Both the position numbers and the translations under genes were made by a program. A model generated the notes under the pieces. It was not told where the DNA came from, ran no database searches, and worked only from the letters and a program-made list of their open reading frames with translations. Positions 41,824 through 52,577 of a DNA stretch of 64,000 nt are shown here, one piece after another. The first letter of the stretch is position 1. The number at the start of each line of letters is the position of its first letter. The stretch spans positions 877,425 through 941,424 of the forward strand of contig JAEPQD010000002.1 in the NCBI GenBank assembly GCA_017642695.1. Direction: 5' to 3'. This DNA comes from Parvibaculum sp. GTDB taxonomy: Bacteria > Pseudomonadota > Alphaproteobacteria > Parvibaculales > Parvibaculaceae.

Positions 41824-42713
41824 GGCTGCTTCATCAGTTTCAGCGCACGGAAGATGGCCGGCGCGATCCATGTAGCGTAGAGCCCCATCACGGTGACGGC
41901 GATATAGCCGGTGATCGCTTCCGGAAGGCCGATGGCGGTGCCGCCGCTCATCAGGCCCGCGCGGAGCATGAAGAGCCCGATAATTCCGCCGACCGCCATG
42001 ACGATGCGGAGCCACCAGGCCGGAAGCACCGGCTCTTCCGGCGCCGCCTTGCGGTCGAGCGCGGCACCCGCGAACCAGCCGAAGAGCAGGAACAGGACCG
42101 AGGCGATGCCCGTCGGATCCTCGCCGTTTGGCCAAATGACCCAGAGGATCGGGATCGCAACGAGGATCACCGCGAAGTCGATCCAGGCCGGAAGTTGCCG
42201 CCAGCGCGCCACCACGTTCTCGTGAACAAGGACAGCGAATATCGCGAGGCTGACGAGGCCGAGTGCGATGCCGGCGAGCACGTCTTCCACGTCGTGGACA
42301 CCGAGATAGAGGCGGCTGAAGCAGACCCCGGCGGCAATGAAGGCCGCCGCAGCCCACGCCCATGGGCGCCTGATCTCGTAGGCGAGCCAGAACCACATCG
42401 CGATGGCGACTTGTGCGTGGCCGGAGGGAAGGCCGTAGGAATCCGCCACACGATCGCTGTCGAGCTGGAAGGCGGGGTCCGGGCGGGCATCCTGCCAGAA
42501 GTCTTTCAGCCAGCTGTTCATGACCGCGACCAAAGCGATCAGGACCGTCAGCCGAGTGAAGACCTTGCGGTCCCAGAGCCAGTAACCGATCGGCAGGAAG
42601 ATCAGGAAAAAGGGGGTGTAGCCGAGAAACGTGAAGCCGTTGAAGATTGTTGTTGCGACGTCGCTGCGCAGCGGCAACACCCAGCTCAAATCATGTAGGA
42701 AACCTTCCACCAC
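41808..42713 (-). CDS. PAP2-superfamily phosphatase, membrane-bound
   Basis: 301 residues with several membrane helices. The three PAP2 motifs are present: KDFWQDARP (KX6RP), YGLPSGHA (PSGH) and SRLYLGVHDVEDV (SRX5HX3D). Acts on lipid phosphates such as undecaprenyl or phosphatidate; the substrate is not predicted. The C-terminal third adds further helices. Converges on the preceding gene with a 16-bp overlap. Confidence 0.9.
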   Translation of the reverse strand: MVEGFLHDLSWVLPLRSDVATTIFNGFTFLGYTPFFLIFLPIGYWLWDRKVFTRLTVLIALVAVMNSWLKDFWQDARPDPAFQLDSDRVADSYGLPSGHAQVAIAMWFWLAYEIRRPWAWAAAAFIAAGVCFSRLYLGVHDVEDVLAGIALGLVSLAIFAVLVHENVVARWRQLPAWIDFAVILVAIPILWVIWPNGEDPTGIASVLFLLFGWFAGAALDRKAAPEEPVLPAWWLRIVMAVGGIIGLFMLRAGLMSGGTAIGLPEAITGYIAVTVMGLYATWIAPAIFRALKLMKQPQAMP

Positions 42714-42817
42714 TTTCTCCCTTCTCTTCTCTGCCTGTTTGGCAAAGCTCGTTTCTGGGCTAGGTTTCCCAACGAATCCCGCCTCTTTTCCGTCAGTCTA
42801 GCTGTGGAGCTCACCCA

Positions 42818-44017
42818 ATGTCACAAACCAGTCATGAAACGGACCCCGTCGTCATCGTCAGCGCGGCGCGGACGCCTATGGGCGGATTTCAGGGTGCTCT
42901 TTCTGGCAAGACCGGGCCGGAGCTCGGTGCAATCGCCGTTCAGGGGGCTGTCGAGCGGGCAGGGCTCTCTCCGACAGCAGTTGACGAGGTGCTGATGGGC
43001 TGCGTCCTGTCGGCCGGTCTCGGCCAGGCGCCGGCGCGGCAGGCTGCTCTCGGGGCCGGGCTCGACATGGGTACGCCGTGCACGACGGTGAACAAGATGT
43101 GCGGCTCTGGCATGAAGGCCGTGATGATGGCGCATGACGCGATCCTCGGCGGTAATGCGGAAGTTGCGGTCGCGGGAGGGCTCGAAAGCATGACGAATGC
43201 GCCCTACCTCCTGCCCAAGGCGCGCGGTGGCATGCGGCTCGGCCATGGCGAGGTGAAGGACCATATGTTCCTGGACGGGCTGGAAGACGCCTATGAAGGC
43301 CGCCTGATGGGCTTCTATGCCGAAGAGACGGCAAAGCACTATCAGTTCACGCGCGAACAGCAGGACGCCTATGCGGTCGGGTCCCTCTCCCGTGCCAGAA
43401 AGGCGGTTGAGGGCGGGACCTTCTCCCACGAGATCGTGCCGGTGGAGATGAAGACGAAGAAGGGTGCTGTAGAGGTGGTAAACGACGAGCAGCCTCTTAC
43501 GGCCGATCCCGAAAAAATCCCCACCCTGAAGCCCGCCTTCTCGGCGGGCGGCTCGGTAACGGCCGCAAATTCCAGTTCGATTTCGGACGGTGCGGCGGCG
43601 CTCGTGCTGATGCGTCTTTCTGAGGCCGAACGCCGCGGCCTCACGCCGCTCGCCGCTATTCGCGGCCAGACCATGCATGCGCAGGAACCCGCCTGGTTCT
43701 CGACGGCACCCGTCGGTGCCATCTCGAAGCTCATGGAAAAGACCGGTTGGTCGAAGAACGAGGTCGACCTTTGGGAAGTGAACGAGGCCTTTGCCGTGGT
43801 CGCAATGGCCGCGATCAAGGAACTCGGCCTTAGCCACGACAACATGAATATCTATGGCGGTGCCTGTGCGCTTGGTCATCCGATCGGTGCATCCGGCGCG
43901 CGGATCATGGTGACGCTGCTCAATGCGCTGAAGCAGACGGATACGAAGCGGGGCGTTGCTTCGCTCTGTATCGGCGGTGGCGAGGCGACAGCGATCGCGA
44001 TCGAGCGGCTGAACTAG
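42818..44017 (+). CDS. Acetyl-CoA C-acetyltransferase (thiolase)
   Basis: Condenses or cleaves acetoacetyl-CoA; end of leucine/fatty-acid breakdown or start of PHB synthesis. 399 residues: nucleophile Cys95 (NKMCGSGMKAV), His354 (ALGHPIGASGAR) and the activating Cys384 (LCIGGGEATAIAI). Closely resembles the biosynthetic/AtoB-type enzyme. Its stop codon coincides with the convergent stop of the next gene (CTAG, 44014-44017). Confidence 0.93.
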   Translation: MSQTSHETDPVVIVSAARTPMGGFQGALSGKTGPELGAIAVQGAVERAGLSPTAVDEVLMGCVLSAGLGQAPARQAALGAGLDMGTPCTTVNKMCGSGMKAVMMAHDAILGGNAEVAVAGGLESMTNAPYLLPKARGGMRLGHGEVKDHMFLDGLEDAYEGRLMGFYAEETAKHYQFTREQQDAYAVGSLSRARKAVEGGTFSHEIVPVEMKTKKGAVEVVNDEQPLTADPEKIPTLKPAFSAGGSVTAANSSSISDGAAALVLMRLSEAERRGLTPLAAIRGQTMHAQEPAWFSTAPVGAISKLMEKTGWSKNEVDLWEVNEAFAVVAMAAIKELGLSHDNMNIYGGACALGHPIGASGARIMVTLLNALKQTDTKRGVASLCIGGGEATAIAIERLN

Positions 44018-44409
44018 GCGGCGGCCTTTCCGAGCGTGTTCTTCACATGCTCGGCAAGCGCGATCAGGCCGTTCAGCGGGCGGATCAACACCTCGATATG
44101 GGCCATCTCGCCCCTGTCGTTCACGGTAATGCGGTCGATACCCTTCAGCTTCTTGTCGCCGATGCGCGTTTCGAATTCGAGGATGATCTCGTTCCCGTCC
44201 ACCCATTCCTTGGTGTAGATGAAATCCTCGAAGCCCTGGATCACCGCGTTCAGAATGGCCGTCACATAGGGTTTCGACTGCTTGGGCGTATAGAAGGCGG
44301 GCGAGGAAATCATCGCATCTTCCGCGACCAGCGCATCGAGCAACGCCGGGTCCTGCTTCTCCACGAAGGCGTACCAGCGGTTGAGAAAGTCTCTCGCTTC
44401 GTTGGACAT
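44014..44409 (-). CDS. SnoaL/NTF2-like protein
   Basis: 131 residues, a single NTF2-like domain: EARDFLNRWYAFVEKQDPALLDALVAEDA then FYTPKQSKPYVTAILNAVIQGF and strands to HIEVLIRPLNGL. GGGAGGACAAC precedes the ATG. 16 bases after the TetR stop, so cotranscribed. Not closely related in sequence to the SnoaL-like gene at 31410. Function unknown. Confidence 0.82.
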   Translation of the reverse strand: MSNEARDFLNRWYAFVEKQDPALLDALVAEDAMISSPAFYTPKQSKPYVTAILNAVIQGFEDFIYTKEWVDGNEIILEFETRIGDKKLKGIDRITVNDRGEMAHIEVLIRPLNGLIALAEHVKNTLGKAAA

Positions 44410-44425
44410 GTTGTCCTCCCGGGGA

Positions 44426-45016
44426 TTATTTCAGCACGCCCTGAAGCACCAGCCGCGTGTGAATGTCGATCAGCGTTTTCCGGTCGATCCGGCCTTTGGC
44501 ATCGTACCATGTGCAGATGCCGGTCAGCATGGCGAGGATGGCGTATGCGCTGACAGCTATGTCCTCAATTTTGAACAGCCGCTTCGCCGCTCCACGTTCG
44601 AGGATGCCGCAGAGCCGATCCTCATAGGTCCGGCGCAAGGCAACGATCTTCTTCCTGTTCTTCGGTTCGAGGCTCCTGAGTTCCGACGAGCCGATGAAGA
44701 CCTCGCGCTTGCGCTCGATATGATAGGTGAGGTGGAAGGCAATGAACGCCTTCAGTTCGTCCAGCGGATCGCTGATGCCCTCCAGAGCATCGTCAGCGCT
44801 CGCCAGCAGCGTCACCATGTGGTTGTGGATGAGATCGAAGAGGAGATCCTGTTTTGTCTCTATGTGGTTGTAGAGGGAGCCGGGCTGGAGGCCGACGCGG
44901 GTTGCGAGCTGGCGCAGGCTCATCGCCTCGAAGCCATGTTCATGAATGAGATCGAGGCCTGCCTCGCGGATGGCGGCGAGGGTCTTCTTGCCTGAGGAGC
45001 CTGCCGTTCGGGTCAA
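44426..45016 (-). CDS. TetR-family regulator
   Basis: 196 residues. HTH: LAAIREAGLDLIHEHGFEAMSLRQLATRVGLQPGSLYNHIETKQDLL, the full TetR_N signature in residues 13-60 (given here in family terms). The ligand domain is helical. TTG start with GAGGA upstream. Divergent from mccB; palindromes in the 83-base spacer are its likely operator, so it probably controls the mcc operon in response to an acyl-CoA. Confidence 0.9.
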   Translation of the reverse strand: MTRTAGSSGKKTLAAIREAGLDLIHEHGFEAMSLRQLATRVGLQPGSLYNHIETKQDLLFDLIHNHMVTLLASADDALEGISDPLDELKAFIAFHLTYHIERKREVFIGSSELRSLEPKNRKKIVALRRTYEDRLCGILERGAAKRLFKIEDIAVSAYAILAMLTGICTWYDAKGRIDRKTLIDIHTRLVLQGVLK

Positions 45017-45054
45017 TGGGAGATGTCCTCAATCCGGGTCTTGCCGAAGCCTGA

Positions 45055-45073
45055 ATACGAACGTATGATCGTT
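45055..45073. promoter_or_regulatory. Candidate TetR operator upstream of mccB
   Basis: ATACG-AA-CGTAT (45055-45066) overlaps AACG-TATGAT-CGTT (45060-45073), two interlocking inverted repeats in the TetR-mccB spacer, next to an AT-rich stretch suitable for a -10. Confidence 0.5.
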
Positions 45074-45099
45074 TTTATAAAAAATCCAGTCTGGAGTGG

Positions 45100-46698
45100 A
45101 TGGCCGTGGCGGTTCTGAAAACAAGCGTTAACACGCGGGATGCCCGTTTCAAGGAAAACGCAGAGGCAATGGCGGCCCTGACTGCCGCGCTGAAGGAGGA
45201 GAGGGCGGCAGCCGCGCTGGGCGGCGACGAGCGCTCCCGCGAGCGGCACGTCTCGCGCGGCAAGATGCTGCCGCGCGAACGCGTCTACGGGCTGATCGAT
45301 CCGGGAACGCCGTTTCTGGAATTGTCACCGATGGCGGCGCACGGCATGTATGGCGAGGCGATCAACGCCGCCGGCATCATCACGGGCATCGGCCGCATAG
45401 CGGGGCAGGAATGCGTCATCGTTTGCAACGATGCGACGATCAAGGGCGGTACCTATTATCCCGTCACAGTGAAGAAGCATCTCCGCGCGCAGGAGGTCGC
45501 GCTCGAGAACAATCTGCCGTGCTTCTATCTCGTGGATTCCGGCGGCGCGAACCTGCCCAACCAGGCGGATATCTTCCCGGACCGTGAGCATTTTGGCCGC
45601 ATCTTCTACAATCAGGCACGCATGTCCGCGAAGGGCATCCCGCAGATCGCTGTCGTGATGGGGTCCTGTACGGCGGGTGGGGCTTACGTTCCGGCCATGT
45701 CCGACGAAACCGTCATCGTGCGCAAACAGGGTACGATCTTTCTCGGCGGGCCGCCGCTGGTGAAGGCGGCGACCGGCGAGGTGGTGACAGCGGAAGACCT
45801 CGGCGGGGCGGATGTCCATTCGCGCAAGTCCGGTGTCACCGATCACTACGCCGTGGACGATGCTCATGCGCTTGCCATTGCGCGTCAGATCGCGGGCACG
45901 CTCAACCGGAAGAAGTCGGTCGCCATTCCGCTCGCCGAGCCCCGCGATCCGCTCTACGACATGTCAGAGCTCGACGGTGTGGTGCCTTATTCGCTCTCGA
46001 TCCAGTACGACGTGCATGAGGTGATTGCGCGGCTGGTCGACGGCTCCGACTTCGATGAATTCAAGAAGCTCTATGGGACCACGCTCGTCTGCGGCTTTGC
46101 CCATATCCACGGGATACCGGTCGGCATCGTCGCGAATAACGGTATTCTCTTTTCGGAATCGGCACTCAAAGCGGCGCATTTCATCGAGCTATGCTGCCAG
46201 CGCAAGGTACCGCTTCTTTTCCTCCAGAACATTGCGGGTTTCATGGTGGGCCGGGAATACGAGACGGGCGGCATCGCGAAGGATGGCGCCAAGATGGTGA
46301 CGGCGGTTGCCTCCGCCAATGTGCCGAAGGTGACGCTCATCATCGGCGGTTCCTACGGGGCGGGGAACTACGGCATGTGCGGTCGTGCCTATTCGCCCCG
46401 CTTCCTGTTTACCTGGCCGAATGCGCGCATTTCCGTCATGGGCGGCGAGCAGGCGGCGAGTGTTCTCGCGACGGTCCATCGCGACGCCGACAAGTGGACG
46501 CTGGAGGACGAGGAAAAATTCAAGGCGCCGATCCGTGCCAAGTATGACGAGGAGGGACATCCTTATTTCGCGACAGCGCGGCTCTGGGACGACGGCATCA
46601 TCGCGCCCTCCGAAACCCGCCGCGTTCTGGCACTTGCCTTTTCCGCTGCACTCAACGCGCCGATACCGGAGACGCCCTTCGGCGTCTTCCGGATGTGA
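45100..46698 (+). CDS. mccB: Methylcrotonyl-CoA carboxylase, carboxyltransferase subunit
   Basis: Carboxylates 3-methylcrotonyl-CoA to 3-methylglutaconyl-CoA in leucine degradation. 532 residues; the N terminus [20 protein letters not shown] and [28 protein letters not shown] are typical of MccB and differ from PccB at 24081. Substrate region [22 protein letters not shown] and the second half [19 protein letters not shown] at 45100; GTG at 45106 has better ribosome-site spacing. Upstream ivd supports the assignment. Confidence 0.92.
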   Translation: MAVAVLKTSVNTRDARFKENAEAMAALTAALKEERAAAALGGDERSRERHVSRGKMLPRERVYGLIDPGTPFLELSPMAAHGMYGEAINAAGIITGIGRIAGQECVIVCNDATIKGGTYYPVTVKKHLRAQEVALENNLPCFYLVDSGGANLPNQADIFPDREHFGRIFYNQARMSAKGIPQIAVVMGSCTAGGAYVPAMSDETVIVRKQGTIFLGGPPLVKAATGEVVTAEDLGGADVHSRKSGVTDHYAVDDAHALAIARQIAGTLNRKKSVAIPLAEPRDPLYDMSELDGVVPYSLSIQYDVHEVIARLVDGSDFDEFKKLYGTTLVCGFAHIHGIPVGIVANNGILFSESALKAAHFIELCCQRKVPLLFLQNIAGFMVGREYETGGIAKDGAKMVTAVASANVPKVTLIIGGSYGAGNYGMCGRAYSPRFLFTWPNARISVMGGEQAASVLATVHRDADKWTLEDEEKFKAPIRAKYDEEGHPYFATARLWDDGIIAPSETRRVLALAFSAALNAPIPETPFGVFRM

Positions 46699-46709
46699 GG
46701 AGAGGATAA

Positions 46710-48724
<2,015 letters not shown>

Positions 48725-48728
<4 letters not shown>

Positions 48729-49159
48729 CGGTCCACCTGGTGAAGCTTTGTGTCGGTGCAGACGATATCGCGGACCTTGCCGGATGGCAGGCAGAGCGTC
48801 TCGCCGAAAAGAAGAAGCTGAAACAGCCGCAGGTGCTCGCGCATGTGACCCGCATGACGCCGAAGCGGGCAGACGAGTTGCTTGCGGGCGGCTCTCTCTA
48901 TTGGGTGATGAAGGGCGTCATCCGCTGCCGCCAGAAGCTTATCGGTATCGAACCTTTCACGGACAATGAGGGGATCGGCCGCTGCCGTCTGGTGCTCGAC
49001 AACGAAATCGTTCCGACGAGGCGGCAGGAAAGGCGGCCCTTTCAGGGCTGGCGCTATCTCGCCGCTAAGGATGCGCCACCCGACGTGGAGAAGGGCGAGG
49101 CGGAGGACGATATGCCCGAAGAGATGCGCCGGGAGCTCGAAGAGCTTGGGCTCATCTGA
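48725..49159 (+). CDS. DUF1489 family protein
   Basis: 144 residues (GTG at 48725 overlapping the mccA stop). Sequence features: VHLVKLCVGADDIADLAGWQAER, THMTPKRADELL-like (RMTPKRADELLAGGSLYWVMKG) and RRPFQGWRYLAAKDAPPD, the conserved blocks of DUF1489. A conserved alphaproteobacterial hypothetical; its function is unknown and the mcc coupling may be incidental. Confidence 0.88.
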
Positions 49160-49233
49160 CCCCGCCCGAATGGACGGGTGACAGGACAGCTCTCCCGTGC
49201 TGGTGTCGAGAAAACACAATGAGGGAGGGAAGA

Positions 49234-50127
49234 ATGCGGCGCGATATCGAGTTCAAGACGGAAGACGGGGTTACGCTTCGCGGCTGGTTCTACCAGGGCA
49301 AGGGGACGAAAGGACCCGCGCCGACGGTGGTGATGGCACATGGCTTTTCCGGCGTGAAGGAGATGTATCTCGACGACTTCGCGGAATTCTTCGCAGAGGA
49401 GGGGATATCCTCGCTCGTCTACGATCACCGCAATTGCGGGGCGAGCGATGGGGCGCCGCGCGGCCACCTCGATCCGCGCGAGCAGATCGACGGATATCGC
49501 GACGCCATCACCCATGCGCAGACGATGGACGAGGTCGATCCGGGGCGCATCGGCATTTGGGGTTCGAGCTATTCGGGCGGTCACGTGCTTGTCGTCGGTG
49601 CGATCGACCGGCGCGTCAAATGCGTGGTCTCGCAGGTACCCTTGGTTGCGGGGCTTGAATCCGCGCGGCGGCTCATTCGCGGCGATCACTGGAAGGCGCT
49701 CCGTGCAGGCTTCGAGGCGGACCGGGCGGCGCGGATGAAGGGTGAGCCGCATGCGCGTATCCCTGTGACAGCGCCAGAAGGCGAACCCTGCGCGCTGCCG
49801 ACGGCAGATACCTATGAGTTCTTCACCGAGTTCACGAAATCGAATTCGACGAGCTGGGAAAACGATGTGACCGTGCAATCGGTCGAACTTTTCACGGAAT
49901 ACGAGCCGGGCATCTACGTCTCTCGCATCTCGCCGACGCCGCTGCTGCTCGTTGCTGCATTAGGGGATCATCTGACGCCCTACGACATGACGGCGCGTAC
50001 CTACGAAGAGGCGCTGGAGCCCAAGAAGTTCCTGCAGCTACCCTGCGGCCATTTCGAGGCCTACACGGGCGACATGTTCAAGATGTCCGCGCCTGTGCAG
50101 CGGGACTGGTTCAAGACTCATCTCTGA
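49234..50127 (+). CDS. Alpha/beta hydrolase
   Basis: 297 residues. Nucleophile elbow GSSYSGG, acid Asp in ALGDHLTPYD and His in LPCGHFEAYTG complete a catalytic triad; PTVVMAHGFSGVKEMY forms the oxyanion side. Related to dienelactone-hydrolase/DUF-type hydrolases; substrate unknown. I use the ATG at 49234, preceded by GGGAGGGAAGA; the ATG at 49219 lacks a good site. Probably cotranscribed with the mcc genes. Confidence 0.85.
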   Translation: MRRDIEFKTEDGVTLRGWFYQGKGTKGPAPTVVMAHGFSGVKEMYLDDFAEFFAEEGISSLVYDHRNCGASDGAPRGHLDPREQIDGYRDAITHAQTMDEVDPGRIGIWGSSYSGGHVLVVGAIDRRVKCVVSQVPLVAGLESARRLIRGDHWKALRAGFEADRAARMKGEPHARIPVTAPEGEPCALPTADTYEFFTEFTKSNSTSWENDVTVQSVELFTEYEPGIYVSRISPTPLLLVAALGDHLTPYDMTARTYEEALEPKKFLQLPCGHFEAYTGDMFKMSAPVQRDWFKTHL

Positions 50128-50136
50128 GGTCTGGAC

Positions 50137-51003
50137 TCAGACCGGCATGTTGTCAATGAGGCGGGTCTTGCCAATTTTCGCTGCGACGAGGATGCGGGCG
50201 TCCCCCGTCGGTCTGTCGTCCGGAAAGGGCGCGAGGGAGGAGGCGTCGCGGATTTCGAGGTAGTCGAGCTTGCTGAAGCCGAGCGCGAGGATGCGTTTGC
50301 CGCCTTCGGCCGTCGCCTCCGATATCGGCGCGCCCTTTGTCACGGCGTCGGCCGTCTCGCGCAGGATCACATTGAGTTGCCCGGCGGCCTTCCGCTCATC
50401 GGGCGTGAGGTAGACATTGCGGGACGACATGGCGAGGCCGTCCGCCTCGCGCATGATCGGGCCGCCGAGGATTTCGACGGGAATGTCGAGATCCGTCACC
50501 ATGCGACGGATCACCATGAGCTGTTGCCAGTCCTTTTCTCCGAAGATGGCAATGTCCGGCAAGGCGCGGAGGATAAGCTTGGCGACGACGGTGGCGACGC
50601 CCGCGAAATGCGTCGGGCGGAACGTGCCCTCAAGCGGCTCTGTGACACCAGTGAGCGAGACGGTGGTAGAGAACCCTTCCGGATACATGTCGGCCGCATC
50701 CGGCGCGAAGATGAGGTCTGCCTTGCCTTCGAGCCGTGCGGCATCCGTCGCCTCTGTCCGGGGATAAGCGGAGAAATCCTCGTTCGGCGCGAATTGTGTC
50801 GGGTTGACGAAGATCGAGACGACGACGCGGTCCGTCTTCTTTCGGGCGAGATCGACCAGGGAGACATGCCCGTCATGCAGTGCGCCCATGGTCGGCACGA
50901 GCGCGACGCTCAGACCCTCTTTGCGCCATTCGGCTACTGCCGCGCGGAGATCGGCGGCGGAGCGCGCGACGGGGATTTTGTAGCTTACGGTATCAAGCGA
51001 CAT
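50137..51003 (-). CDS. panC: Pantothenate synthetase
   Basis: Joins pantoate and beta-alanine with ATP. 288 residues: VPTMGALHDGHVSLV (HxGH nucleotide motif), FVNPTQFAPNEDF, FGEKDWQQLMVIRRM and LAMSSRNVYL (KMSKS-like). GGGAGGTCC precedes the ATG at 51003. Stands alone; panB is not in the window. Confidence 0.96.
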   Translation of the reverse strand: MSLDTVSYKIPVARSAADLRAAVAEWRKEGLSVALVPTMGALHDGHVSLVDLARKKTDRVVVSIFVNPTQFAPNEDFSAYPRTEATDAARLEGKADLIFAPDAADMYPEGFSTTVSLTGVTEPLEGTFRPTHFAGVATVVAKLILRALPDIAIFGEKDWQQLMVIRRMVTDLDIPVEILGGPIMREADGLAMSSRNVYLTPDERKAAGQLNVILRETADAVTKGAPISEATAEGGKRILALGFSKLDYLEIRDASSLAPFPDDRPTGDARILVAAKIGKTRLIDNMPV

Positions 51004-51098
51004 GAAGGGACCTCCCGGAATCCGGCGGAAGATAGCGGCAGGGCAAAGCGAACTCAATTGGCGCTCGTTTTCGGGTTTTTGAGCCTCATATCCCTCCC

Positions 51099-51395
51099 AT
51101 GAAGGACATTCTCTTGATTGTGGCGGTCCTTGGATTGGCGTCCGTCGCCGCTCAGGTGAAGGGCCCGACGTCGCCGGAAGCGCCGCCGCTTGCGACGATC
51201 GGAAATCCGGCGCCGCAGGCCGAGCCTTACCGAAGTTTCGTACCTGGCCATAAGAGCAAATATGGCGGCTGGGTCAGGCCCTATTACAAGGAAGGTGGCG
51301 CCTTGCCGCCGGTGTCTCCGACGGAGGAGTCAAACGGCTATATTCCCGGTCACTACGACAGCGACGGAAACTGGGTGCCGGGCCGCCCGCAATAG
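51099..51395 (+). CDS. Small exported protein with repeated PGH-type motif
   Basis: 98 residues. A hydrophobic N terminus (DILLIVAVLGLASVAA, about 3-18) is probably a signal peptide. The mature part is Pro/Gly/Tyr-rich with two similar halves: SFVPGHKSKYGGWVRPYY and GYIPGHYDSDGNWVPGRPQ. The pattern (x-PGH-...-G-W-V) resembles short Trp/Tyr-rich repeat proteins such as YXWGXW types. No close function known. Confidence 0.65.
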   Translation: MKDILLIVAVLGLASVAAQVKGPTSPEAPPLATIGNPAPQAEPYRSFVPGHKSKYGGWVRPYYKEGGALPPVSPTEESNGYIPGHYDSDGNWVPGRPQ

Positions 51396-51398
51396 GCA

Positions 51399-52577
51399 TC
51401 AGGCGAGCCGGCCCTCGATGGCGTTCGAATAGAGCGTTTCGTAGGCCGCAACAGTCATCGGCACGGGGTTGCCACCGTTCGAGGGGTCCTCAAGCGCCAT
51501 GGCGGCTGCCTCCGGGATGATGTCCATGTCGACGCCGATCTCCTTCAGCGTGTTCGGAATGCCGACTTCCTCGCGAAGTGTCAGCACCCAGTCCACGAAG
51601 CCGCCGAAGCTCTGGTCCTTGAGACCGAGATAACGGGCCGCCGCCGTCAGCTTTTCGTCGATCGCGGCCTTGTTGTGCACGAGCACGTAGGGCATGACGA
51701 CCGCGTTGGTAAGACCGTGATGCGTGCCGCGGAGCGAGGAGCAGGGGTGGCTCATCGCATGCATCGAGCCGAGCCCCTTCTGGAACGCGGTTGCGCCCAT
51801 AGAAGACGCCGCGAGCATAAAGGCGCGCGCCTCCACATTGCTGCCGCGCTTCGTCGCTTCCGGCAGCCATTCCTTGCAGAGCCGCATTCCTTCGAGCGCG
51901 ACGCCCTGGGCGAGCGGATGCCAGAAAGGCGAGCACCAGGCTTCGAGATTATGCGAGAGAGCGTCCATGCCTGTCGCCGCCGTGATGTGAGGTGGGAGGC
52001 CTGTCGTAAGCTCCGGGTCGCAAATCACATCGACCGGCATCATCTTCGGATGGAAGATGATCTTTTTCGTGTGGTCGCTCTCGTCGGTGATGACGGCCGC
52101 TCGGCCGACTTCGGAACCTGTTCCGGCCGTTGTCGGAACGGCGATCACGGGCGCGATGCCGTTCGGGTCCGCGCGCGTCCACCAGTCCTCGCGGTCTTCG
52201 TAATCCCACATGGGCCGGGTCTGACCGGACATGAAGGCGATGGCCTTGCCGGCATCCATGGCGCTGCCGCCGCCGACAACGATGACGCCGTCATGCTTGT
52301 TGTTGCGGAAAACCTTGAGTCCCGCTTCGACGTCGGCGCCGACGGGGTTCGGGTGAACGTCGGTGAAGAGCGCCGGCGGAATGCCGTTCTTTTCGAGAAG
52401 CGCCAGTGCGTCCGCGATCATGGGCAGCGGCTTCAGGCCCGGATCGGTCACGAGGAGCGGACGGTTTATCCCCGCCGCCGAACAGGCTGCAGCCAACTCC
52501 TGAATGCGCCCCGGCCCGAAGCGCATTTTTGTCGGGAAGTTCCAGTTGCCGGCGAGGCTTGGATAGGTGTCGATCAT
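51399..52577 (-). CDS. Iron-containing alcohol dehydrogenase
   Basis: 392 residues, group III Fe-ADH. NAD-binding VIVVGGGSAMDAGKAIAFM, the metal region ATGMDALSHNLEAW and HAMSHPCSSLRGTHHG supply the Asp and three His ligands. The upstream open frame into the ALDH gene is a shadow; the ATG at 52577 overlaps the ALDH stop by 4 bp. Last gene of the GS-ALDH-ADH operon; likely oxidises a gamma-glutamylated amino alcohol. Confidence 0.92.
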   Translation of the reverse strand: MIDTYPSLAGNWNFPTKMRFGPGRIQELAAACSAAGINRPLLVTDPGLKPLPMIADALALLEKNGIPPALFTDVHPNPVGADVEAGLKVFRNNKHDGVIVVGGGSAMDAGKAIAFMSGQTRPMWDYEDREDWWTRADPNGIAPVIAVPTTAGTGSEVGRAAVITDESDHTKKIIFHPKMMPVDVICDPELTTGLPPHITAATGMDALSHNLEAWCSPFWHPLAQGVALEGMRLCKEWLPEATKRGSNVEARAFMLAASSMGATAFQKGLGSMHAMSHPCSSLRGTHHGLTNAVVMPYVLVHNKAAIDEKLTAAARYLGLKDQSFGGFVDWVLTLREEVGIPNTLKEIGVDMDIIPEAAAMALEDPSNGGNPVPMTVAAYETLYSNAIEGRLA

